Source: an uncultured Oscillospiraceae bacterium (GTDB lineage Bacteria; Bacillota; Clostridia; Oscillospirales; Acutalibacteraceae). From it: a stretch of DNA of 64,000 nucleotides. Shown one piece after another: positions 41,359 to 49,625 of the stretch; the first letter of the stretch is position 1; each line of letters begins with the position of its first letter. The notes beneath the pieces are model-generated. The model was not told the DNA's origin. It saw only the letters and a program-made list of their open reading frames with translations, and did not search any database. A program made the translations under genes and the position numbers. Location of the stretch: assembly GCA_958366985.1 (NCBI GenBank), contig CATXDC010000010.1, positions 1 to 64,000 of the forward strand, given 5' to 3'.

Positions 41359-42183
41359 ATGAAAAGAATTGTTACAATTCAGGATATTTCATGTCTCGGA
41401 AAGTGCTCTATTACGGTTGCTCTTCCAATAATTTCAGCAATGGGTGTTGAGGCAGCTATTATTCCCACTGCCGTTTTGTCCACCCACACAATGTTCAAGG
41501 GCTTTACCTGCAAAGATCTTGATGATCAAATTGTCCCCATTACAGACCACTGGAAAAATGAGGGAATCAAGTTTGACGGTATTTATACAGGATATCTTGC
41601 ATCAGCCCAGCAGATTGCTACTGTCATGTCAGTTATCGATAAGCTTAAGGACGACACCCTTGTAGTTGTCGATCCTGCTATGGCTGATAACGGAAAGCTT
41701 TATCCTGCTTTTGACAGCGAGTTTCCCAAGGAGATGGCAAAGCTCTGCGGCAAGGCAGATATAATTCTTCCCAATATCACTGAGGCAAGCTTCCTTACAG
41801 GCAGCGAATATAAAACTGAGTATGATGAAAGCTACATTGATGAGCTTCTTAAAAAGCTTGCAGCTCTGGGTAGCAAAAAGGTAGTTCTTAAGGGCGTTGT
41901 GCTTGACGGCAAATACGGAGTTATCTGCTATAACTGTGAAACAGGCGAGAGAACCATGTACAGCCATGAGAGAATACCTGTTGGTTACCACGGTACAGGT
42001 GACGTATTTTCCTCAACCTTTGTAGGCGCACTTATGAGAGGCAAGAGCATTGAGGATGCCGTAAAGCTTGCCGCTGATTACACAGTTGAGTGCATCAGGA
42101 TAACCTTTAACAGAGTAGGCAAAGATTTCTACGGCGTTGATTTTGAAACAGCAATGCCCTTCCTTATTGACAGACTCAAATAA
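41359..42183 (+). CDS. pdxY: Pyridoxamine/pyridoxal kinase
   Basis: The 274-residue ribokinase-fold enzyme begins MKRIVTIQDISCLGKCSITV and has ILPNITEASFLTG near residue 137 and HGTGDVFSSTFVGALMRGKS near residue 212, with the catalytic Asp in GTGD. It phosphorylates B6 vitamers. ATG at 41359 has AGAGGTG upstream; an ATG seven codons earlier overlaps that site and is rejected. It is a single gene, preceded by a terminator. Confidence 0.9.
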   Translation: MKRIVTIQDISCLGKCSITVALPIISAMGVEAAIIPTAVLSTHTMFKGFTCKDLDDQIVPITDHWKNEGIKFDGIYTGYLASAQQIATVMSVIDKLKDDTLVVVDPAMADNGKLYPAFDSEFPKEMAKLCGKADIILPNITEASFLTGSEYKTEYDESYIDELLKKLAALGSKKVVLKGVVLDGKYGVICYNCETGERTMYSHERIPVGYHGTGDVFSSTFVGALMRGKSIEDAVKLAADYTVECIRITFNRVGKDFYGVDFETAMPFLIDRLK

Positions 42184-42225
42184 AAATATTAAACTTTTAA
42201 AAGCTTGATGAAAGGGGAAATTCAA

Positions 42226-42903
42226 TTGACTGATATACAAAAAGAGCTGAAAGAATTTCTTCTTTCAGCGGGAGCTTCAGATGTAGGCTTTGCGGAAATT
42301 GACGACGGCGATTTCGGTTCCTGCCGCTGGGGTGTGAGCGTGGTAGTAAAGCTTTCCGATGGTATAATCGACGAAATAGACGGCGCTCCCACACACACTT
42401 ATTTCAGCCATTACAGAGCGGTCAATGCCCTTATTGATTCGCTGCTTTTAAGAGCGGGAATGTTCCTCGAAAAAAGGGGATACAAATATATTACCGTTGC
42501 CGCTTCACAGAGTATAAATAAGGACGGCTGGAATTACTGCGGCCGCTATTCCCATAAAAAGCTTGCTTATCTTTCGGGACTTGGAACAGTGGGAAAAAAT
42601 TCATTGTTCCTACATAAAGAGTACGGAGCGAGAGTCCGTCTCGGTTCACTTTTTACGGACTGTCCTCTTGAAAGAGAAGTGCCGATTTCGGAAAATATCT
42701 GTATCGGATGCAATCTCTGTGCTGATGTCTGTCCGTCAGGAGCCATTAAGGGAAAAGACTGGTATCCCGGAATCGACCGAAGCGAAATCTTCGACCCTGA
42801 AAAATGCAGCACTTTTATGAAAAAGGAATTTAAAATGATAGGCAGGGGAGCTGTCTGCGGAATCTGCATGAAAGTATGTCCTGCCGGAAAACTGAAAAGA
42901 TAG
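42226..42903 (+). CDS. Small 4Fe-4S protein related to epoxyqueuosine reductase (QueG-like)
   Basis: The 225-residue protein has two ferredoxin-type clusters near the C-terminus: CIGCNLCADVCPSG near residue 162 and the split set around CSTFM and CGICMKVCPAG near residue 212. The upstream region contains KLAYLSGLGTVGKNSLFLH, a QueG-like stretch. It is much shorter than QueG (about 380 residues), so queuosine synthesis is not assured; it may reduce another substrate. The start is TTG at 42226, with AAAGGGG eight bases upstream, in better position than an earlier in-frame ATG. Confidence 0.72.
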   Translation: MTDIQKELKEFLLSAGASDVGFAEIDDGDFGSCRWGVSVVVKLSDGIIDEIDGAPTHTYFSHYRAVNALIDSLLLRAGMFLEKRGYKYITVAASQSINKDGWNYCGRYSHKKLAYLSGLGTVGKNSLFLHKEYGARVRLGSLFTDCPLEREVPISENICIGCNLCADVCPSGAIKGKDWYPGIDRSEIFDPEKCSTFMKKEFKMIGRGAVCGICMKVCPAGKLKR

Positions 42904-42912
42904 TCACTGAAA

Positions 42913-42950
42913 AATAACCCCCGCCGGAATTTAATTCGGCGGGGGTTATT
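42913..42950. terminator. Bidirectional terminator
   Basis: AATAACCCCCGCCG and CGGCGGGGGTTATT pair perfectly over fourteen bases between the convergent Fe-S protein and lipoprotein genes. Confidence 0.88.
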
Positions 42951-42977
42951 GCATTTATTAACTTATTGATTTCAAGT

Positions 42978-43577
42978 TTACTGAGCAACATTTGCTGAAA
43001 CATCTTCCTGAGAAGAATTGACGCTTGCATCATTGTTTTTAATGGTAAAAGCTGTCAAAATAACAGAAGATGAAAAACCAAAACGATAATTACCAACATT
43101 TTTAATAAGAGAAGTTTTTCCGTTGTAAGATTCTTTAAGATTTACCTTAAGCTCTTTTATAATTACGTCTGCATCATCTTCTGTCAGTTCGGTAAAAGAA
43201 AGAATAGAACTTTTTGCGATTTCTGCAAACTCATCTACTGTTGCCTGGCTTATTTCTCCGGCAGAAGTATTGCCGGTTCCTACAAACCAAACTGAACTAT
43301 CTGTAAATTCCTTTGATTCTTTATCGGCAGAAGCTAAAAGAGTAACTTTTGAGTTTCCGGCAGGTACATCAAAAGAATAACTATAATTAAGTTTTTTGCT
43401 GTCGGTGGACTCTGTAATTTTAATATCTTTTTCAGGGATTTTATAGTCTGATGAAATTTCATCAAATTTTTTAAATCCGTCTGTAACCATATTCTTTTCA
43501 GCCATGCATCCGAAAAATGTAAGCGTAAGAGTAAGAGCAACAAGTACGCAGATAATTGATTTTATGGCGTGTTTCAT
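42978..43577 (-). CDS. Lipoprotein of unknown function
   Basis: The 199-residue protein starts MKHAIKSIICVLVALTLTLT and has lipobox FFGC, with the lipidated Cys near residue 24. The mature part is acidic, with an alternating hydrophobic pattern around YSYSFDVPAGNSKVTLLAS and a Ser/Asn-rich tail. No domain is recognised. A GAGGTGATT site precedes the ATG. Repeated phrases such as FAEIAKSSILSFTELTEDDADV suggest a helix-rich middle. The product should be tethered to the outer membrane face; its role is unknown. Confidence 0.7.
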   Translation of the reverse strand: MKHAIKSIICVLVALTLTLTFFGCMAEKNMVTDGFKKFDEISSDYKIPEKDIKITESTDSKKLNYSYSFDVPAGNSKVTLLASADKESKEFTDSSVWFVGTGNTSAGEISQATVDEFAEIAKSSILSFTELTEDDADVIIKELKVNLKESYNGKTSLIKNVGNYRFGFSSSVILTAFTIKNNDASVNSSQEDVSANVAQ

Positions 43578-43629
43578 TCATAATCACCTCATAAGCATAT
43601 TCTCACAAATAAATGATAAAGTAATGTAA

Positions 43630-43700
43630 AACACCTGTCAATGGGCATAATGCCGAATAAAGGCAAAGTATACAAAACATTATGCACAACTAAAGGTGTT
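43630..43700. repeat. Nested, symmetric inverted repeat
   Basis: An outer pair AACACCT (43630-43636) / AGGTGTT (43694-43700) encloses an inner pair GCATAATG (43645-43652) / CATTATGC (43678-43685). Both gaps between outer and inner arms are exactly eight bases. It lies between the lipoprotein gene and the purine operon leader. It could be two binding sites for a dimeric regulator or a cruciform/RNA stem. Confidence 0.5.
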
Positions 43701-43796
43701 AATCAATCTATATGTAGAAAAAAATCAAAAGCTGTTTCAATCTATTGAAATTATCAAGGTTTTGCAATAAAATATACGAGTATTGATAAAAGCTGG

Positions 43797-43920
43797 GTAG
43801 GTGAATGTGCGGTGACCTGTTTTTTGGTTTCTATTATAGGTATAGGGACAGGAGCACAATTTAACAACAGGCACGCTAAAGCGCCCAATCTCAGTGTGTC
43901 AAGAAACAACAGGTGAAAAG
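43797..43920 (+). ncRNA. Candidate structured RNA before purE (possibly 6S RNA)
   Basis: About 120 non-coding bases end in a terminator. They can fold into a closing stem ACCTGTT..GTTTC (43815-43831) / GAAAC.AACAGGT (43903-43914), an inner GACA..CAC / GTG.TGTC stem and a small hairpin around CGCTAAAGCG. A long imperfect duplex with an internal open region is the general shape of 6S RNA, and 6S genes have been reported next to purine genes in several bacteria. I cannot confirm the family from sequence alone; a purine-operon leader element is the alternative. A weak promoter TTGCAA-N17-GATAAA (43762-43790) precedes it. Confidence 0.35.
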
Positions 43921-43921
43921 C

Positions 43922-43948
43922 AGGCTGCGTTATAATCGCAGCCTTTTT
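43922..43948 (+). terminator. Terminator between the candidate RNA and purE
   Basis: AGGCTGCG and CGCAGCCT pair around a seven-base loop and are followed by TTTT. It either ends an independent RNA or attenuates the purine operon. Confidence 0.88.
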
Positions 43949-43996
43949 ACTTTTGAAAGACCTGGAACACAACAAATTTGAAAGGATGACGAGTGT

Positions 43997-44491
43997 ATGA
44001 AAAAAGTAGCTGTAATAATGGGCAGCGACAGTGATTTGCCGGTAGTAGGAAAAGCTATAAAAAAGCTTGCCGAGTTTGGAGTTGAAACAGAGGTTCATGT
44101 AATGTCTGCGCACAGAACACCGGTTCAGGCTGCTGAGTTTTCGTCAAAGGCGAGAGAAAACGGATTCGGAGCTATTATAGCTGCGGCAGGAAAAGCTGCA
44201 CATCTTGCAGGTGTTCTTGCAGCTCATACTACTCTTCCTGTTATCGGAATTCCTGTAAAGTCCTCAACTCTTGACGGACTTGATGCTCTTCTTGCAACAG
44301 TTCAGATGCCCTCAGGTATTCCCGTTGCAACAGTTGCCATAGATGGTGCTGAGAATGCTGCAATTCTTGCAGTGCAGATGCTCGCTTTGTCTGACGAGAC
44401 ACTTGCAAAGAAACTTGATGAAATGAAGTCCGATATGGAAAAAGCAGTTATTGCAAAGGATAAGGCTCTTGCAGAAAGCCTTAAGGCTTAA
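43997..44491 (+). CDS. purE: N5-carboxyaminoimidazole ribonucleotide mutase
   Basis: The 164-residue enzyme moves the carboxyl group on the imidazole ring in purine synthesis. It begins MKKVAVIMGSDSDLPVVGKA, with the substrate-binding GSDSD at residues 9-13, followed by SAHRTP near residue 36 (catalytic His) and AAGKAAHLAGVLAAHTTLPV near residue 57. AAAGGA lies ten bases before ATG. purK is not adjacent, so the enzyme could be class I with purK elsewhere or class II. It is the first gene of the purine operon. Confidence 0.94.
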   Translation: MKKVAVIMGSDSDLPVVGKAIKKLAEFGVETEVHVMSAHRTPVQAAEFSSKARENGFGAIIAAAGKAAHLAGVLAAHTTLPVIGIPVKSSTLDGLDALLATVQMPSGIPVATVAIDGAENAAILAVQMLALSDETLAKKLDEMKSDMEKAVIAKDKALAESLKA

Positions 44492-44552
44492 GTTTTATAA
44501 CTGTTATTTGTTGTTTTATTAAATTGCAAAATCATTTTGGAGGCTGATAGAT

Positions 44553-45986
44553 ATGTTTGACAAAATACACGAAGAATGCGGCGTTTTCGGCGTCTACAAC
44601 AAGGATGATCTCAATGTGGCAAATGAAGCATATTTTGCTCTTTTTGCCCTCCAGCACAGAGGTCAGGTAAGCTGCGGTATTGCAGTAAACAACGACGGAA
44701 TCATCGACTGTGAAAAAGGCATGGGCATTGTTCCCGATGTTTTTGATGCTGATACACTCAAAAAACTTACAGCAAACGGCAGAGGAGACATCGGTCTCGG
44801 TCACGTGCGTTATTCTGCCGGCAAGGATTCTATTCCGATAAACTCTCAGCCTCTTGTTATGCGTTATTCAAAAGGCACACTGGCTATTTCAAATAACGGC
44901 AGCCTTGTAAATACTGAAGAAATCAAGCGTGAGCTTCAGACAACAGGCGCTATTTTCCAGACAAACAGCGACGCTGAGCTTATCGGTTATCTTATTGCAA
45001 AGGCAAGACTTACTGTTGGCAGCGTTGAAGAGGCTATTTCAGAAGCTATGAACAAGCTTGAGGGTGCATATTCTTTCCTCGTAGTTTCACCCCGCAAGCT
45101 TATCGGTGTAAGAGACCCTCACGGTTTCCGTCCCCTTTGCATCGGAAAGAGCGGAAACAGTTATATGCTCGCTTCCGAAACCTGTGCTCTTGACAGCCTT
45201 GGAGCTGAGTTCGTCCGTGATGTTGAGCCCGGCGAAATCGTCATCATCGATGAAAACGGCATCCGCAGCATTAAAGACCACTGTGGACAGAAAACTTCAC
45301 TTTGCATTTTTGAGCACGTTTACTTTGCTCGTCCTGATTCCGTAATCGATGGCGCAAGCGTTCATATGGCACGCCGTATGGCAGGACGTTATCTTGCACA
45401 GGAGCATCCTGTTGAGGCTGACGTTGTTATCGGTGTTCCCGATTCAGGTCTTGACGCTGCAATCGGTTATTCTGAGGAATCAGGTATTCCCTTTGCATTC
45501 GGTTTCATCAAGAACCGCTATATAGGCAGAACCTTCATTCAGGAAACTCAGGAGCAGAGAGAGAGAAGCGTTCATATTAAGCTCAATCCTCTTTCAGCAG
45601 CTGTTAAGGGCAAGAGAGTTGTCATGATAGACGACTCAATCGTAAGAGGTACAACCAGTGCTCACATTGTTGAGCTTCTCAGAAAGGCAGGAGCCACAGA
45701 GGTTCACATGCGTATTTCTTCTCCGCCTTTCCTCAATCCCTGCTATTTCGGTACAGATATCAGCTCACGTGAATATCTTATTGCCTGCCGTCTTACTCTT
45801 GACGAAATCCGTCAGGAAATCGGCGCTGATTCTCTCGGATATCTTGGCCTCGAAAATCTCCACAAGATTGCAGTAGGTTCAAAGTGCGAGTTCTGTGATG
45901 CATGCTTCACAGGCAAATATCCCGTAGAAATCAAGGATTCAATATTTGAAGATAAATTCAGCAAAAAAATAAACGAGTCTAAATAA
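44553..45986 (+). CDS. purF: Amidophosphoribosyltransferase
   Basis: The 477-residue enzyme makes phosphoribosylamine from PRPP and glutamine, the first committed step of purine synthesis. Cys9 in HEECGVFGVYN would become the N-terminal nucleophile after an eight-residue propeptide is removed. HRGQVSCGIAV and HVRYSAGKDS belong to the glutaminase half. VVMIDDSIVRGTTSAHIVEL near residue 350 is the PRPP-binding loop. C-terminal Cys residues (CEFCDACFTGKYP) agree with the iron-sulfur-containing Bacillus type. It is the second gene of the operon. Confidence 0.96.
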   Translation: MFDKIHEECGVFGVYNKDDLNVANEAYFALFALQHRGQVSCGIAVNNDGIIDCEKGMGIVPDVFDADTLKKLTANGRGDIGLGHVRYSAGKDSIPINSQPLVMRYSKGTLAISNNGSLVNTEEIKRELQTTGAIFQTNSDAELIGYLIAKARLTVGSVEEAISEAMNKLEGAYSFLVVSPRKLIGVRDPHGFRPLCIGKSGNSYMLASETCALDSLGAEFVRDVEPGEIVIIDENGIRSIKDHCGQKTSLCIFEHVYFARPDSVIDGASVHMARRMAGRYLAQEHPVEADVVIGVPDSGLDAAIGYSEESGIPFAFGFIKNRYIGRTFIQETQEQRERSVHIKLNPLSAAVKGKRVVMIDDSIVRGTTSAHIVELLRKAGATEVHMRISSPPFLNPCYFGTDISSREYLIACRLTLDEIRQEIGADSLGYLGLENLHKIAVGSKCEFCDACFTGKYPVEIKDSIFEDKFSKKINESK

Positions 45987-46005
45987 AAGGGAGGATTCTA
46001 CAAAA

Positions 46006-47037
46006 ATGGAAAGCTTCAGCAAAAGCTACAAGGAAGCAGGCGTTGACGTAACTGCCGGCTACAAATCAGTAGAGCTTATTAAATCTCATGTTGAAAGAAC
46101 AAAGATTCCCGGTGTTATGTCCGCAATCGGCGGTTTCGGCGGAATGTTTGCCCCCGATATGACAGGCATTGTAAATCCTGTGCTTGTTTCCGGTACTGAC
46201 GGAGTAGGAACAAAGCTTAAAGTTGCATTCCTTATGGACAAGCATGATACAGTTGGTATCGACTGCGTTGCCATGTGCGTAAACGATGTTGCATGTTCAG
46301 GTGCAAAGCCCCTTTTCTTCCTTGATTATGTTGCAGTAGGAAAGAATATACCTGAAAAGGTTGAGCAGATAGTTAAAGGCGTTGCAGAGGGCTGCGTACA
46401 GGCAGGCTGTGCTCTTGTAGGCGGCGAAACCGCTGAGATGCCCGGCTTCTATCCTGTTGATGAATACGACCTTGCAGGTTTCTGCGTAGGTATGGGCGAC
46501 AGAGATAAGCTTGTTGACGGCAAAAATCTCCGTGCAGGGGATGCCCTTATAGGCGTTGAGTCCTCCGGTCTTCACTCAAACGGATTCTCACTTGTAAGAA
46601 AGGTTTTCCGTATAACTGAGGAGCGCCTTAACCTCCACATGAACGATCTCGGCAAAACTCTCGGCGAAGAGCTTCTCACTCCCACAAAGATTTATGTAAA
46701 GCCTCTTCTTGAGCTTATGTCAAAAGTTGACGTTCACGCAATTTCACATATTACAGGCGGCGGATTCTATGAGAATATTCCACGTATGATCGAGGGCGAT
46801 CTCACCGCTGTTATCGAAAAGAGCAAGGTTCCCGTAAAGCCCATTTTCAAGATTATCCAGAACGAGGGTATTCCTGAGAGAGATATGTTCAATACATTCA
46901 ATATGGGTATCGGTCTTTGCATTGCAGTTGCTCCCGATAAAGCTGATGAGGCTGTAAGAATCCTTGAAAGCTGCGGCGAAAAGGCTCACATTATCGGTGA
47001 GATGAAGCAGGGCGAAAAGGGTATTGAGTTATGCTGA
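46006..47037 (+). CDS. purM: Phosphoribosylformylglycinamidine cyclo-ligase (AIR synthetase)
   Basis: The 343-residue ATP-dependent enzyme closes the imidazole ring. Family stretches are YKEAGVDVTAGYKSVELIK at the start, LVSGTDGVGTKLKVAF near residue 60, DCVAMCVNDVACSGAKPLFFLDY near residue 86 (read in parts), ALVGGETAEMPGFY near residue 134 and HITGGGFYENIPRM near residue 247. GGGAGG precedes the ATG. It overlaps purN by seven bases, so the two are translationally coupled. Confidence 0.96.
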   Translation: MESFSKSYKEAGVDVTAGYKSVELIKSHVERTKIPGVMSAIGGFGGMFAPDMTGIVNPVLVSGTDGVGTKLKVAFLMDKHDTVGIDCVAMCVNDVACSGAKPLFFLDYVAVGKNIPEKVEQIVKGVAEGCVQAGCALVGGETAEMPGFYPVDEYDLAGFCVGMGDRDKLVDGKNLRAGDALIGVESSGLHSNGFSLVRKVFRITEERLNLHMNDLGKTLGEELLTPTKIYVKPLLELMSKVDVHAISHITGGGFYENIPRMIEGDLTAVIEKSKVPVKPIFKIIQNEGIPERDMFNTFNMGIGLCIAVAPDKADEAVRILESCGEKAHIIGEMKQGEKGIELC

Positions 47038-47657
47038 AAATAGCTGTGCTTGTTTCCGGCGGAGGAACCAATCTCCAGGCTCTTATTGACGCCGAAAAAG
47101 CCGGAAAGATTAAAAACGGAACAATAGTTAAGGTTATTGCAAGCAAGGATGGGGCATATGCCCTTACCCGTGCTGAAAATGCAGGAATAGAAACTGCCGT
47201 TGTGGCAAGGAAATCCTTTGAAAATCCCGAGGATTACGACAAGGCTCTCCTTTCTGAACTTGAAAAGTGCGGTGCTGACCTTGTGGTTCTTGCAGGTTTC
47301 CTTTCTATTCTCGGCGAAACCGTTATTTCAGAGTATGAAAATAAAATTATAAATATCCATCCGTCACTTATACCGTCATTTTGCGGAAAGGGCTGCTACG
47401 GGCTTAAAGTTCACGAAATGGCTCTTGAGAAAGGCGTTAAAGTGACAGGCGCAACGGTTCATTTTGTAAATCTTATTCCCGACGGAGGAGCAATAATTCT
47501 CCAGAAGGCAGTTGAAATTAAGAACGGCGATACTCCGGAGGTTTTACAGCGCAGAGTTATGGAAAACGCTGAGTGGGAAATTCTTCCAAAAGCGGTTTCC
47601 CTTTTCTGCGAGGGTAAAATAAAAGTTACCGGAAACACAACTGTTGTAGAAGATTAA
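47031..47657 (+). CDS. purN: Phosphoribosylglycinamide formyltransferase (folate-dependent)
   Basis: The 208-residue enzyme adds a formyl group from 10-formyltetrahydrofolate to GAR. It begins MLKIAVLVSGGGTNLQALID. It contains VVLAGFLSIL near residue 83, KIINIHPSLIPSFCGKG near residue 104 (catalytic Asn/His region) and TGATVHFVNLIPDGGAIILQ near residue 137 (catalytic Asp). Its ATG lies within the last codons of purM. Confidence 0.95.
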   Translation: MLKIAVLVSGGGTNLQALIDAEKAGKIKNGTIVKVIASKDGAYALTRAENAGIETAVVARKSFENPEDYDKALLSELEKCGADLVVLAGFLSILGETVISEYENKIINIHPSLIPSFCGKGCYGLKVHEMALEKGVKVTGATVHFVNLIPDGGAIILQKAVEIKNGDTPEVLQRRVMENAEWEILPKAVSLFCEGKIKVTGNTTVVED

Positions 47658-47698
47658 CCTAAAATAAATAATAATTAAAATTAACAGGAGGCAGAGCC

Positions 47699-48412
47699 AT
47701 GCAGGTTGCTGATTTGAAAAATTATCTTTCCTCAAACGAATATCCCGGAAGAGGCGTGCTTATAGGAAAAAGTGAGGACGGCAAAAAAGCCGTAATCGTA
47801 TATTTCATTATGGGCAGAAGCGAAAACAGCCGAAACAGAGTTTTTGTAACAGAGGATGAGGGAATAAGAACTCAGGCATTTGACCCGGCAAAGCTTTCCG
47901 ATCCCTCACTTATTATTTATTCTCCAGTAAGAGTATTAGGCAGCAAAACAGTTGTGACAAACGGCGATCAGACCGACACTGTTTATGATTTCCTTAAAGA
48001 GGGCAAAACCTTTGAGGAAGCTCTCAGAACACGTACATTTGAGCCTGATGAGCCTAACTTCACCCCCAGAATTTCAGGTGAAGCCGATATTGCAAATGGA
48101 GAACTTTTCTATAAGCTTTCAATCCTCAAAAGCGCAAACGGAAATCCCGACAGCGTAAGAAGATATTTCTATGAATATACTTCACCTCTCAGCGGCAGGG
48201 GACATATTATCCATACATATAAGCATGACGGAAATCCCATTCCCTCCTTTGAAGGTGAGCCCGTAGAGGTTGAGCTTAAAGGCGATATCGACTCACTTAC
48301 AGAAAAGGTATGGGCAGGACTTAACGAAAACAATAAAGTTTCTCTTTTTGTCCGTTATATCGACATTGAAACCGGCAAGACCGAAACAAGAATTGTAAAT
48401 AAAAACAAATAA
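47699..48412 (+). CDS. purO: IMP cyclohydrolase, PurO type
   Basis: The 237-residue protein matches the archaeal-style IMP cyclohydrolase family rather than the N-terminal domain of PurH. NEYPGRGVLIGKSEDGKKAVIVYFI (residues 13-37, read in parts), IMGRSENSRNRVF near residue 37 and YSPVRVLGSKTVVTNGDQTD near residue 77 are its characteristic blocks. It catalyses the last ring closure, FAICAR to IMP. Directly downstream is a PurH-like formyltransferase that lacks its own cyclohydrolase domain, so the two proteins together replace bifunctional PurH. AGGAGGC precedes the ATG. Confidence 0.88.
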   Translation: MQVADLKNYLSSNEYPGRGVLIGKSEDGKKAVIVYFIMGRSENSRNRVFVTEDEGIRTQAFDPAKLSDPSLIIYSPVRVLGSKTVVTNGDQTDTVYDFLKEGKTFEEALRTRTFEPDEPNFTPRISGEADIANGELFYKLSILKSANGNPDSVRRYFYEYTSPLSGRGHIIHTYKHDGNPIPSFEGEPVEVELKGDIDSLTEKVWAGLNENNKVSLFVRYIDIETGKTETRIVNKNK

Positions 48413-48426
48413 TGGAGGAGAAAGAA

Positions 48427-49605
48427 ATGGCAAAAGAGCTTATGCTTAAATACGGCTGCAACCCCAATCAGAAGCCGTCAAAAATTTTTATGAAAGATTC
48501 AAGCGAACTGCCTATCGAGGTTCTCAACGGCAGACCCGGTTACATTAACTTTCTCGATGCATTCAACAGTTGGCAGCTTGTAAGAGAGCTTAAAAAGGCT
48601 ACAGGAATGCCCTCTGCGGCTTCCTTTAAGCACGTAAGCCCCGCAGGCGCTGCAATCGGTGTACCCCTTAGCGATACACTTAAAAAGATTTATTTTGTAG
48701 ATGACCTTGAGCTTTCACCTCTTGCAACAGCTTACGCAAGAGCAAGAGGAGCTGACAGAATGTCCTCCTACGGCGATTTTATCGCTCTTTCAGAGGTTTG
48801 CGACGTTCCCACAGCAAAGCTTATTGCCCGTGAGGTATCAGACGGAATCATTGCTCCCGGCTATGAGGATGAAGCTCTCGAAATCCTCAAGGGTAAGAGA
48901 AAGGGCACATATAATATCATAAAGATTGACGAAAACTATACTCCCGCTCCCATTGAGCACAAGGATGTTTTCGGTATCACTTTTGAGCAGGGCAGAAATG
49001 AGCTTTCAATAGATGAAGGCCTTCTCGAAAATGTTGTTACAGAGAATAAGAACATCCCCGCAGAAGCAAAGAGAGATCTTCTTATTTCCCTTATCACTCT
49101 TAAATATACTCAGTCAAACTCTGTCTGCTATGTAAAGGACGGACAGGCTATCGGCGTAGGTGCGGGACAGCAGTCAAGAGTTCACTGCACACGTCTTGCA
49201 GGAAATAAGGCTGATGTATGGTATTTAAGACAGCATCCCAAGACCCTTGGACTTAAATTCAAGGCTGACATCCGCCGTCCCGACAGAGACAACACAATCG
49301 ACGTTTATGTTTCTGACGACTATATGGATGTTCTTGCTGACGGTGTTTGGGAGAACTTCTTTGATGAGAAGCCCGAACCTCTTACAAAAGAGGAGAAGAA
49401 AGAATGGCTTGCTACAATGAGCGGCGTTTCTCTCGGTTCAGATGCATTCTTCCCCTTCGGTGACAATATCGAAAGAGCAAAGAAGAGCGGTGTTGAGTAT
49501 ATTGCACAGCCCGGCGGCTCTATCCGTGACGATAACGTAATCGAAACCTGCAACAAATATTCAATGGCAATGGCGTTTACAGGAATTCGCCTTTTCCATC
49601 ACTGA
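48427..49605 (+). CDS. purH: Stand-alone AICAR formyltransferase (PurH C-terminal domain only)
   Basis: The 392-residue protein covers only the AICAR transformylase part of PurH: LKYGCNPNQKPSKIF at the start (the typical RYGxNPxQ region), ASFKHVSPAGAAIGVPL near residue 66 (catalytic Lys-His), SVCYVKDGQAIGVGAGQQSRVHCTRLAG near residues 234-261 (read in parts), and SDAFFPFGDNIE near residue 340. The usual N-terminal MGS-like cyclohydrolase domain of about 130 residues is absent, so IMP formation must rely on the PurO-type neighbour. ATG at 48427 has GGAGGAG six bases upstream; an ATG overlapping the purO stop lacks one. Confidence 0.92.
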   Translation: MAKELMLKYGCNPNQKPSKIFMKDSSELPIEVLNGRPGYINFLDAFNSWQLVRELKKATGMPSAASFKHVSPAGAAIGVPLSDTLKKIYFVDDLELSPLATAYARARGADRMSSYGDFIALSEVCDVPTAKLIAREVSDGIIAPGYEDEALEILKGKRKGTYNIIKIDENYTPAPIEHKDVFGITFEQGRNELSIDEGLLENVVTENKNIPAEAKRDLLISLITLKYTQSNSVCYVKDGQAIGVGAGQQSRVHCTRLAGNKADVWYLRQHPKTLGLKFKADIRRPDRDNTIDVYVSDDYMDVLADGVWENFFDEKPEPLTKEEKKEWLATMSGVSLGSDAFFPFGDNIERAKKSGVEYIAQPGGSIRDDNVIETCNKYSMAMAFTGIRLFHH

Positions 49606-49625
49606 TAAAAAGGAGGCTATTTACC

